From Rhodoblastus sp. 17X3 (lineage in GTDB: Bacteria; Pseudomonadota; Alphaproteobacteria; Rhizobiales; Beijerinckiaceae): a stretch of 64,000 nt of DNA. The notes beneath the pieces are model-generated. The model saw nothing but the letters and a program-made list of their open reading frames with translations. It searched no databases and was not told where the DNA came from. The DNA lies in the NCBI RefSeq assembly GCF_030056575.1, contig NZ_JASHHX010000005.1:149890-213889 (forward strand). The letters are read 5' to 3'. Below are positions 50,435 to 60,051 of this stretch, in pieces. Position 1 is the stretch's first letter; each line of letters begins with the position of its first letter. The translations under genes and the position numbers were made by a program.

Positions 50435-51199
50435 ATGAATCGCCGCCGTCGCATTTACGAAGGCAAGGCCAAGGTGCTCTATGAGGGCCCGGAACCTGGC
50501 ACTTTGATTCAACATTTCAAGGACGACGCCACCGCCTTCAATGCAAAGAAGCATGAAGTGATCGACGGCAAGGGCGTCCTCAACAACCGGATTTCGGAAT
50601 ATATTTTCCAGAATCTGAACGACATCGGCGTGCCGACTCATTTCATCCGCCGGCTTAACATGCGCGAGCAATTGATCCGCGAGGTCGAGATCATTCCGCT
50701 GGAAGTCGTCGTGCGCAACGTCGCCGCCGGATCGCTCTCGACCCGCCTCGGCATCGAGGAAGGCTCGCAGTTGCCGCGCTCGATCATCGAGTTCTATTAC
50801 AAGAACGACGCGCTCAACGATCCGATGGTGTCGGAAGAACATATCACCGCCTTCGGCTGGGCGACCCCGCAGGAAATCGACGACATCATGGCGCTTGCCA
50901 TTCGCGTCAATGATTTCCTCACCGGACTGTTCCTCGGCGTCGGCATCCGTCTGGTCGATTTCAAGATGGAATGCGGGCGGCTCTGGGAAGGCGACATGAT
51001 GCGCATCGTCGTCGCCGACGAGATTTCGCCGGATTCCTGCCGGTTGTGGGACATCAAGTCCAACGACAAGCTCGACAAGGATCGTTTCCGCCGCGATCTG
51101 GGCGGCCTGGTCGAGGCTTATTCCGAAGTCGCGCGCCGGCTCGGCATCATGCAGGAAAACGAAAAGCCGCATTCCGGCGGCCCCAAACTGGTGCAGTAA
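50435..51199 (+). CDS. purC: SAICAR synthetase
   Basis: A 254-residue enzyme joining CAIR and aspartate with ATP in purine synthesis. The start [19 protein letters not shown] matches the alphaproteobacterial PurC N-terminus; further features are [34 protein letters not shown] and [14 protein letters not shown] 50405 would add [10 protein letters not shown] and cannot be excluded. It heads purC-purS-purQ with spacers of 62 and 45 bp. No second purC copy is seen. Confidence 0.96.
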   Translation: MNRRRRIYEGKAKVLYEGPEPGTLIQHFKDDATAFNAKKHEVIDGKGVLNNRISEYIFQNLNDIGVPTHFIRRLNMREQLIREVEIIPLEVVVRNVAAGSLSTRLGIEEGSQLPRSIIEFYYKNDALNDPMVSEEHITAFGWATPQEIDDIMALAIRVNDFLTGLFLGVGIRLVDFKMECGRLWEGDMMRIVVADEISPDSCRLWDIKSNDKLDKDRFRRDLGGLVEAYSEVARRLGIMQENEKPHSGGPKLVQ

Positions 51200-51261
51200 G
51201 GCGCCCGGGCGGCAAGGTCGCCCGGCGACAAACGCAATTGGCGAAAAGGAAAGCGCCCCCC

Positions 51262-51501
51262 ATGAAAGCGCGCGTCACCGTGACCTTGAAAACCGGCGTG
51301 CTCGATCCACAGGGCAAGGCCATTGAAGGCGCCCTGCATTCGCTGGGCGTCGAGGGCATCGCCTCGGTCCGCCAGGGCAAGGTCTTCGACATCGAGATTG
51401 ACGCCGCCGACCCGGAAGCGGCCAGGGCGGCCCTGGCCGCAGCCAGCGAGAAACTGCTGGCGAATACGGTCGTCGAAAACTACCGCCTCGAATTGCTCTG
51501 A
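51262..51501 (+). CDS. purS: Phosphoribosylformylglycinamidine synthase subunit PurS
   Basis: A 79-residue small subunit that links PurQ and PurL in the FGAM synthase complex. The ferredoxin-like fold shows KARVTVTLKTGVLDPQGKAI, the conserved LGVEGIASVRQGKVFDIEID, and a C-terminal NTVVENYRLELL. Organisms with PurS have the short PurL, as found at 53.4 kb. Spacing to purC and purQ supports one transcript. Confidence 0.96.
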   Translation: MKARVTVTLKTGVLDPQGKAIEGALHSLGVEGIASVRQGKVFDIEIDAADPEAARAALAAASEKLLANTVVENYRLELL

Positions 51502-51546
51502 GCCGTCGCGGCTTGAACCTCCCAACGTCATGAAAGCGAGAACGCC

Positions 51547-52233
51547 ATGAAAGCGGCGATCGTGCTGTTCCCGGGGTCCAATCGCGAGGGCGACGCCGCG
51601 CGCGCCTTGCGTCAGGCCGGAGCCGAAACCAGCATCGTCTGGCACGCCGATCACGATCTCCCCACGGGAACCGATCTCGTCGTCCTGCCCGGCGGCTTCA
51701 GCTATGGCGATTATCTGCGCTGCGGCGCCATCGCCGGCCGCGCCCATATCATGGACGCGGTGCGCAGCCACGCCGCGCGCGGCGGACTCGTGCTCGGCAT
51801 CTGCAATGGCTTCCAGATTCTCTGCGAAAGCGGCCTCCTTCCGGGCGTGCTGATGCGCAACCGCGACCTGCGATTCGTCTGCAAGCGTCAACACTTGCGG
51901 GTCGAGCGCAACGACACCGCCTTCACGCGCGCCTATGCCCTGCATCAAGCCATCGACGTCGCCATCGCCCATGGCGAGGGCAATTACGAAGCCCATGACG
52001 AAACGATCGCCCGGCTCGAGGGCGAAGGCCGCGTGGCGTTCCGCTATTGCGACGCCTCAGGCAAGGTCGGCGGCGCGGCCAATCCCAATGGCTCGACCAA
52101 TGACATCGCCGGGATCTATTCGGAAAAATTCAACGTGCTCGGCATGATGCCGCATCCGGAAAATCTGATCGACCCCCTCGTCGGCGGGATCGACGGGCGC
52201 GGCCTGTTCGAAAGCCTTTTACGCGCGGCTTGA
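51547..52233 (+). CDS. purQ: Phosphoribosylformylglycinamidine synthase, glutaminase subunit PurQ
   Basis: A 228-residue class I glutamine amidotransferase supplying ammonia to PurL. The nucleophile elbow is VLGICNGFQIL (C86), with MPHPENL carrying the catalytic histidine. The N-terminus MKAAIVLFPGSNREGD is characteristic. It ends at a strong terminator before the convergent ompW gene; purL lies beyond ompW, so the PurSQL complex is encoded by at least two transcripts. Confidence 0.97.
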   Translation: MKAAIVLFPGSNREGDAARALRQAGAETSIVWHADHDLPTGTDLVVLPGGFSYGDYLRCGAIAGRAHIMDAVRSHAARGGLVLGICNGFQILCESGLLPGVLMRNRDLRFVCKRQHLRVERNDTAFTRAYALHQAIDVAIAHGEGNYEAHDETIARLEGEGRVAFRYCDASGKVGGAANPNGSTNDIAGIYSEKFNVLGMMPHPENLIDPLVGGIDGRGLFESLLRAA

Positions 52234-52294
52234 GCGGAAGTCCGCCCCGGCGGCCGCAGTCCTGCTCGCCTTTTCTTGTCCAGCCGATCAACAA

Positions 52295-52322
52295 AAAAGC
52301 CCGATCTGACGACCGGGCTTTT
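52295..52322. terminator. Bidirectional terminator between purQ and ompW
   Basis: AAAAGCCCG / CGGGCTTTT with a 10-base loop lies between convergent genes. On the plus strand it ends the purCSQ message with TTTTGCATTTT; on the minus strand a T-run follows for ompW. It is a textbook shared terminator. Confidence 0.85.
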
Positions 52323-52347
52323 GCATTTTCGCGAGTGTGCGAAAAAA

Positions 52348-53085
52348 TCAGTACTTGGCGACGACCGGAGCGCCGAAGATGTCGGCGGCGCCGAAGCGAT
52401 AGCCGAGACCGACGCCGACCAGCCAGGTGTTGGCGGACAGGTGCAGCGTGTTCGGGCCGAACGGGGTGTTGCCGGTGGTTTCCAGGAACAGATATTTGGC
52501 GTCGACGTTGAGCGCCCAGTGCTTGGTCAGGTAGTAGTCGAAGCCCGCCTGCAACGCGAGACCGGCGGAGGGCTTGATGTTGATGGCGTCGCCGGCGCCC
52601 AGGCTGCGGGTCAGCGGCGAAGTGGTCTGCAGGAACCAGGTGTAGTTGGCGCCGACGCCGAGATAGGGGTCGAACTGGCCGAGAGCGAAGTGATACTGCA
52701 GGGTCGCGGTGGGCGGCAGCAGCGTCGTGTTGGCGGCGTTGTTCTTCACGCCGAACGGCGTCAGCGAACCGGTCAGCGTGGTGTGCGCCATGCCGGCGAT
52801 CACTTCGACCGCGATGTTCTTGGTGAAGAAATAGGTGAAATCGACTTCCGGAACGACATTGTTCGAAAGCGAAGCGTGATAGAGCGGAGCGCCGGCCAGG
52901 GTCGTGCCGCTGGCGTTGGGCAGGACGCCGAGGGCGCGGACGCGGATCAGGAAGGGATCGAAGGAATCATTGATCGGCGCATAGACCGGAGCGGACTTGG
53001 TCGAGGGAAGATCGGCGGCGAAGACCGGGGCGGCCACGGTGCTCAGCAGAGCGGCCGCGAAGGCGATGCGAAAATTGTTTTTCAT
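52348..53085 (-). CDS. ompW: OmpW family outer-membrane protein
   Basis: A 245-residue protein with a signal peptide (MKNNFRIAFAAALLSTVAAPVFA, cleaved before ADLPS). It is predicted as an 8-stranded barrel with alternating hydrophobic strands and ends WLVGVGLGYRF, the terminal phenylalanine being typical of barrel proteins. OmpW channels hydrophobic compounds and is induced in E. coli under oxygen limitation. ATG 53085 is chosen over the ATG three codons upstream because the latter has no ribosome site. A perfect FNR-type box lies about 100 bp upstream. It breaks up the purCSQ-purL arrangement. Confidence 0.88.
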   Translation of the reverse strand: MKNNFRIAFAAALLSTVAAPVFAADLPSTKSAPVYAPINDSFDPFLIRVRALGVLPNASGTTLAGAPLYHASLSNNVVPEVDFTYFFTKNIAVEVIAGMAHTTLTGSLTPFGVKNNAANTTLLPPTATLQYHFALGQFDPYLGVGANYTWFLQTTSPLTRSLGAGDAINIKPSAGLALQAGFDYYLTKHWALNVDAKYLFLETTGNTPFGPNTLHLSANTWLVGVGLGYRFGAADIFGAPVVAKY

Positions 53086-53182
53086 GGGAGGCATTCCAGA
53101 GATTACGAAAACTTAGGCCACAGAACCCCTTCGCGGCGTACCGGGCGCTGGCTGAAACTGTTCCCAATCATCAGATTTGCGC

Positions 53183-53196
53183 TTGATCTGGATCAA
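53183..53196. promoter_or_regulatory. FNR/FixK-type box (anaerobox)
   Basis: TTGATCTGGATCAA is an exact match to the TTGAT-N4-ATCAA consensus of FNR, FnrL and FixK regulators. It lies about 98 bp upstream of the ompW ATG and 167 bp before purL. Since OmpW is oxygen-regulated elsewhere, ompW is the likely target. No crp/fnr gene is in the window. Confidence 0.8.
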
Positions 53197-53204
53197 GATA
53201 TTGC

Positions 53205-53220
53205 GATGCGACAACGCATC
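53205..53220. promoter_or_regulatory. Dyad beside the FNR-type box
   Basis: GATGCGACAACGCATC is a perfect inverted repeat (6-bp arms, 4-bp centre), 8 bp from the FNR-type box on the purL side. It may be a second operator or a hairpin in the purL leader. Confidence 0.45.
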
Positions 53221-53362
53221 TGCGGTAAGCTGTGGCGGAAATAACACAAATTGGCGCCCTGCTCGCGTTCTTGCCAAGACCCGCGCGAGGATTTACGAAC
53301 GCCATGCGCGTTTCGCGGCTCCTCCGCGACGAATTGGCGCGTTTTTGACAAGGCCGGATTCC

Positions 53363-55585
<2,223 letters not shown>

Positions 55586-55602
55586 ACCTTTGAGGATATG
55601 CC

Positions 55603-55842
55603 ATGCCGATGGAAGCCAGCGAAATCGAACGCCTGATCAAGGTCGCCATGCCGGATGCGGAGGTGATTATCACGGATCTCGCCGGCGACGGCGATCATTA
55701 CCGCGCCCAGGTGATTTCCGAAGCTTTTCGCGGCTTGAGCCGCGTGCGCCAGCATCAATTGGTCTATTCGGCGCTCGGCGGCCAGGTCGGCGGCGTGCTC
55801 CACGCCCTGGCGCTGGAGACGGCGGCGCCGGAAACGGCTTGA
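55603..55842 (+). CDS. bolA: BolA family protein
   Basis: A 79-residue BolA/IbaG-type protein. The class II KH-like fold shows EASEIERLIKVAMPDAEVII, GDGDHYRAQVISEAFRGLSR and RVRQHQLVYSALGGQVGG; the late histidine in RQHQ is the conserved iron-sulphur ligand position. BolA proteins bind [2Fe-2S] clusters together with monothiol glutaredoxins, and grxD follows 69 bp later. This pairing is conserved. Confidence 0.95.
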   Translation: MPMEASEIERLIKVAMPDAEVIITDLAGDGDHYRAQVISEAFRGLSRVRQHQLVYSALGGQVGGVLHALALETAAPETA

Positions 55843-55911
55843 AGCCAGCGCCCGCGAGGCTTAATTATGTTCCGTCGCGGAGCCTTGACCTCCGTGTGAA
55901 AGGAACAAGCC

Positions 55912-56268
55912 ATGTCGGACGCTATGATTTCCACCGCCATCGACCGCATCAAGCAGGAAGTGGCTGAAAATGACGTCGTGCTCTTCATGAAGGGCACGCC
56001 GAACTTCCCGCAATGCGGCTTCTCGGGCCAGGTCGCGAAGATCCTCGGCTTTCTGGAAGTGCCCTACAAGGGCGTGAATGTGCTGGAAGACGGCGAAATC
56101 CGCGAAGGCGTCAAGCAATACGCCAACTGGCCCACGATTCCCCAGCTTTACATCAAGGGCGAATTTGTCGGCGGCTGCGACATCATCCGCGAAATGTTCG
56201 AGTCGGGCGAGCTGATCGACCAGCTCAAATCCGCTGGCGTCCCGGTCAAGGACCCGCGCAAGGCCTGA
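55912..56268 (+). CDS. grxD: Monothiol glutaredoxin (Grx4 family)
   Basis: A 118-residue glutaredoxin with the monothiol CGFS site (C35 in NFPQCGFSGQ), KGTP before it, the WPTIPQLYIKGEFVGG cis-proline loop, and the glutathione-binding GGCDIIREMFESGEL. It binds and delivers [2Fe-2S] clusters as a homodimer or with BolA. Its stop lies 6 bp from that of convergent tlpA. Confidence 0.97.
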   Translation: MSDAMISTAIDRIKQEVAENDVVLFMKGTPNFPQCGFSGQVAKILGFLEVPYKGVNVLEDGEIREGVKQYANWPTIPQLYIKGEFVGGCDIIREMFESGELIDQLKSAGVPVKDPRKA

Positions 56269-56274
56269 CGGCTC

Positions 56275-56961
56275 TCACGGCTGCGTCGCCGCCCTGATCA
56301 AAGCCAGGGCGTCGGCGCCGTCCCATTTCGCGGGACCGGCGAGCGCGCCAATCTCGCAGCCATCGGGACCGATCAGGAATGTCGTCGGAAGACCGACAAG
56401 CTTGCCGCTTTGTTGCAGGCCCTGAAACGCCTTTCCGCTCGAATCGGCATAGAAGCCCAGATTCTTGACGCCGATTTCCTGCAGGAAGGCCTTGGGCCGC
56501 TCCAGTCGCGCCGTGTCGATATTGACCGCGACGACGCTGAAGCGATCATTCCCCGCCTCGCCCTGCAGTCGATCCAGCGCCGGCATTTCCTCCCGGCACG
56601 GCACGCACCATGTCGCCCAGAGGTTCAGGAGAATGGTCCGCCCCTTGAAGGAGGCGACCTCCGTGGGCGCGCCGTCATGCAGAAAACTGAAATTCTGTGC
56701 GGGACGCGGCTGGGCGCGGATCGCCAGCGCCGCGATATCGCCCTTGGCCAGAGGCGCGAGTTTCGTCGCCAGCGCCGCCGAGGCCGCGCATTCGCTCGCG
56801 CCCGTCGCGGCTTCCTTGCCCCCGCCCATGTTCTTCACGTATAGGACAGCCGCCGCCAGCATGGCGGCGACAAGGAACACATGCGGCAGGATGAGCCTGC
56901 GGGCGATGGCGCGCATCTGCGCGGGATCGACCGGCGGCGGCGCCTCTTGCTCGTCATTCAT
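56275..56961 (-). CDS. tlpA: TlpA-type membrane-anchored thioredoxin
   Basis: A 228-residue protein with an N-terminal membrane anchor ([18 protein letters not shown], about 26-43) and a periplasmic thioredoxin domain with [16 protein letters not shown] (WCVPC 118-122) and [12 protein letters not shown]. Extra cysteines at position 58 (SECAAS) and in DGCEIG match the second, structural disulphide of Bradyrhizobium TlpA, a reductant for cytochrome oxidase copper assembly. Exact substrate is inferred. ATG 56961 lies only 24 bp from the divergent argH ATG, so both promoters must overlap the neighbouring coding sequence. Confidence 0.88.
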   Translation of the reverse strand: MNDEQEAPPPVDPAQMRAIARRLILPHVFLVAAMLAAAVLYVKNMGGGKEAATGASECAASAALATKLAPLAKGDIAALAIRAQPRPAQNFSFLHDGAPTEVASFKGRTILLNLWATWCVPCREEMPALDRLQGEAGNDRFSVVAVNIDTARLERPKAFLQEIGVKNLGFYADSSGKAFQGLQQSGKLVGLPTTFLIGPDGCEIGALAGPAKWDGADALALIRAATQP

Positions 56962-56985
56962 CAGAGACCTCGCTGCGGAGCGGTC

Positions 56986-58380
56986 ATGAGCAATCAGATG
57001 TGGGGCGGCCGTTTCACCAGCGGCCCCGATGAGATCATGGAGGAGATTAACGCCTCCATCGGCTTCGACTATCGCCTGGCGCGGCAGGACATCGCCGGCT
57101 CCAAGGCGCATGTCGCCATGCTGGCGAAGGCCGGAATCGTCTCGCAAGCCGATTCCGACGCCATCGCCAAGGGTTTAGACGAGGTCGCCGCCGAAATCGA
57201 GAGCGGCGAGTTCACCTTCTCCCGCGCGCTGGAAGACATTCACATGAATGTCGAATCGCGTCTGGCCGAACTGATCGGCCCCGTGGCCGGTCGCCTGCAT
57301 ACCGCGCGCTCGCGCAATGACCAGGTCGCGCTGGATTTCAAGCTCTGGGTCCGCGACACCATCGACGATCTTGACGGCCAGCTGCGCGACCTTCAGCTCG
57401 CTCTGATCGAAAAGGCCGGGATCTACGCCGATGCGGTCATGCCGGGCTTCACCCATCTGCAATCCGCGCAGCCGGTCACCTTCGGCCATCATTGCCTGGC
57501 CTATGTCGAGATGATTTCCCGCGACCGCGGCCGCTTCCGCGACGCGCGCGCGCGCCTGAACGAATGTCCGCTCGGCGCGGCGGCGCTCGCCGGCACCTCC
57601 TTTCCGATCGACCGCGAGGCCACGGCCCGCGCGCTGGGCTTCGACCGCCCTACCGCCAATTCGCTCGACAGCGTCTCCGACCGCGATTTCGTGCTCGAAA
57701 CCCTGTCCGCCGCCGCCATCGCAGCGACCCATCTGTCGCGATTCGCGGAAGAAATCGTGCTGTGGACGACGCCCCAATTCGGCTTCATCGCGCTTTCGGA
57801 CAAATTCACCACCGGCTCGTCGATCATGCCGCAAAAGCGCAATCCCGACGCCGCCGAGCTGGTGCGCGGCAAGTCGGGCCGGATCATCGGCGATCTCGCC
57901 GGGCTCCTCATTGTCATGAAGGGCCTGCCGCTGGCCTATTCCAAGGACATGCAGGAAGACAAGGAAGGCTGTTTCGATTCGCTGCAATCCCTGTCGCTCT
58001 GCATCGCCGCCATGGCCGGCATGGTCCGCGACCTGACGCCGCGCGTCGACCGCATGAAGGCGGCGGCGGGCTCGGGCTATTCCACCGCGACCGATCTGGC
58101 GGACTGGCTGGTGCGGACGCTTGGCATGCCCTTCCGCCAGGCCCATCACGTCACGGGCCGGATCGTGGGGATCGCCGCTGAAGCCGGCCTCGAACTGGAG
58201 CAGCTGACCCTCGAACAGCTGCAATCGGTCGAACCGGCCATCACCGGCGCCGTTTTCGAGGTTCTGGGCGTCGAGAACTCGGTGCGCAGCCGCCTGAGCC
58301 TCGGCGGAACGGCGCCGGACAATGTGCGCAAACAGGCGCAGGCGTGGAGCGAACGCCTCGCCGACGAAAAATCAGCCTGA
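56986..58380 (+). CDS. argH: Argininosuccinate lyase
   Basis: A 464-residue fumarase/aspartase-superfamily enzyme that makes arginine and fumarate. [20 protein letters not shown] opens the protein; [17 protein letters not shown] carries substrate-binding residues; the flexible signature loop [12 protein letters not shown] is at 277-288. ATG 56986 has GGAG 7 bp upstream. It is followed by the lptM-like lipoprotein and lysA, as in many rhizobia. Confidence 0.97.
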   Translation: MSNQMWGGRFTSGPDEIMEEINASIGFDYRLARQDIAGSKAHVAMLAKAGIVSQADSDAIAKGLDEVAAEIESGEFTFSRALEDIHMNVESRLAELIGPVAGRLHTARSRNDQVALDFKLWVRDTIDDLDGQLRDLQLALIEKAGIYADAVMPGFTHLQSAQPVTFGHHCLAYVEMISRDRGRFRDARARLNECPLGAAALAGTSFPIDREATARALGFDRPTANSLDSVSDRDFVLETLSAAAIAATHLSRFAEEIVLWTTPQFGFIALSDKFTTGSSIMPQKRNPDAAELVRGKSGRIIGDLAGLLIVMKGLPLAYSKDMQEDKEGCFDSLQSLSLCIAAMAGMVRDLTPRVDRMKAAAGSGYSTATDLADWLVRTLGMPFRQAHHVTGRIVGIAAEAGLELEQLTLEQLQSVEPAITGAVFEVLGVENSVRSRLSLGGTAPDNVRKQAQAWSERLADEKSA

Positions 58381-58461
58381 GGCTGCGCCTTTGTTGACGC
58401 GCATTTCTGGCTTTTCTTCTATAGTCCGCGCCGTTCGCGGGATCATTCGGGAGTCCGGCTT

Positions 58462-58722
58462 TTGACTCGTCACGTTCTTATCAAGGCGGCGCTGTGCGCG
58501 GCGGCCCTTTCCGGCGCTCTGCTGCTCGAAGGCTGCGGGCGGCGCGGCTTGCCGGTACCGCTCGACCCCGCCGTCGAAAAGAAGGCGGAGGAGGCGCCGC
58601 CCTCGCCGGCCAACGTGAGCCCGACGGCCAATTCGCACCAGAAATTGCCAAAAGGGATCGACGACAACTCGCTCAAGGCCGGCGCGCGCAAGACGCCGAC
58701 GCCCTTCGACTTCCTGCTTTAA
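58462..58722 (+). CDS. lptM: LptM-like small lipoprotein
   Basis: An 86-residue lipoprotein precursor beginning at a TTG with GGGAG 8-9 bp upstream. The signal peptide (LIKAALCAAALSGALLLEGC) ends in a lipobox-like LEGC, and the mature part starts CGRRGLPVPLDP, matching the LptM (formerly YifL) pattern of CGxxGPL with a proline. The tail is low-complexity. In E. coli LptM helps LptD maturation. The place between argH and lysA is typical. It ends 8 bp before lysA. Confidence 0.85.
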   Translation: MTRHVLIKAALCAAALSGALLLEGCGRRGLPVPLDPAVEKKAEEAPPSPANVSPTANSHQKLPKGIDDNSLKAGARKTPTPFDFLL

Positions 58723-58730
58723 GGTCCGGC

Positions 58731-60002
58731 ATGCATTTTTTCGACTATAAGGACGGCGTGCTGCATGCCGAGGGCGTCGCTTTGCCGGAATTGGCGAAAA
58801 GCGTCGAAACCCCGTTCTATTGCTACAGCGGCGCCACGATCCGCCGCCATTTCGAGGTTTTTTCGCAGGCGATGAGCGATCTCGACGCGCTCGTCTGCTA
58901 TGCGATGAAGGCCAATTCCAACCAGGCCGTGCTGACCCTGCTCGCGAAGCTTGGCGCGGGCATGGACGTCGTTTCGGAAGGCGAATTGCGGCGCGCAAAG
59001 GCCGCGCAGGTGCCCGGCGAGCGCATCACTTTTTCTGGCGTCGGCAAGACCGACCGCGAAATCGCGCTGGCGCTCGACTATGGTATTTTCTGTTTCAACG
59101 TCGAATCCGAGCCCGAGCTGGAGCGCATATCGCAGATCGCCGCGGCGCGGGGCCAGACCGCCACGATCTCGATCCGCGTCAATCCGGACGTCGACGCCAA
59201 GACCCACGCCAAGATTTCGACCGGCAAGTCCGAAAACAAGTTCGGCATCCCGATTTCGGTCGCCCGCGAGGTTTACGCCCGCGCGAAGCGCCTGCCGGGG
59301 ATCAGAATCGCCGGCGTGGACATGCATATCGGCTCGCAGATCACCGATCTCGCGCCCTTCGACAACGCCTTCGCGCTTCTCGCCGATTTCGTGCGCGCGC
59401 TGCGCTCCGACGGACATGAGATAGCCCATGTCGATCTTGGCGGCGGTCTGGGGATTCCCTATTCCGAACGCGAAAATCCCGAAAGCTACCGGCCCGAGCT
59501 TTACGCCGAGATCGTCCACCGCCACATCAAGCCGCTCGGCGCCAGGCTCGTGTTCGAGCCTGGGCGCCTGATCGTCGGCAACGCCGGAGTGCTGGTGACA
59601 AGCGTCATCTATGTCAAACATGGCGCGGCGAAGAATTTCATCATCGTGGACGCCGCGATGAACGACCTCGTCCGTCCGACGCTCTACGAAGCCCATCACG
59701 ACATTTTCCCGGTCGTTGCGCCGCGCGAGGGCGCAGCAACGATCAAGGCCGATCTCGTTGGCCCGGTCTGCGAGACAGGGGATTTTCTCGCCCGCAACCG
59801 CGACCTGCCCGAGCCGCGGCCGGGCGATCTGCTGGCGGTGATGTCCGCCGGCGCCTATGGCGCGGTGCAGGCCGGAACCTATAATTCCCGCCTGCTGATC
59901 CCCGAAGTGCTGGTCGACGGCGACAAGCACGCGGTCATCCGGCCTCGCGGCGATTACGACTCCTTGATCGGGCTCGACAAAATTCCGCCGTGGTTGACAT
60001 GA
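58731..60002 (+). CDS. lysA: Diaminopimelate decarboxylase
   Basis: A 423-residue PLP enzyme for the last lysine step. The PLP lysine is in VCYAMKANSNQAV (K60); RVNPDVDAKTHAKISTGKSE, MHIGSQITDLAPF, EPGRLIVGNAG and GPVCETGDFLARNRDL are characteristic. It is the end of the pathway begun by lysC at 16 kb. The start MHFFDYKDGVLHAEG fits relatives. A 49-bp spacer leads to the TIGR02302 gene. Confidence 0.97.
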   Translation: MHFFDYKDGVLHAEGVALPELAKSVETPFYCYSGATIRRHFEVFSQAMSDLDALVCYAMKANSNQAVLTLLAKLGAGMDVVSEGELRRAKAAQVPGERITFSGVGKTDREIALALDYGIFCFNVESEPELERISQIAAARGQTATISIRVNPDVDAKTHAKISTGKSENKFGIPISVAREVYARAKRLPGIRIAGVDMHIGSQITDLAPFDNAFALLADFVRALRSDGHEIAHVDLGGGLGIPYSERENPESYRPELYAEIVHRHIKPLGARLVFEPGRLIVGNAGVLVTSVIYVKHGAAKNFIIVDAAMNDLVRPTLYEAHHDIFPVVAPREGAATIKADLVGPVCETGDFLARNRDLPEPRPGDLLAVMSAGAYGAVQAGTYNSRLLIPEVLVDGDKHAVIRPRGDYDSLIGLDKIPPWLT

Positions 60003-60051
60003 AGCCTCTGATCGGCGCGAAATAATCCGTTCGAGAGCGAGGCGCGGCAGG

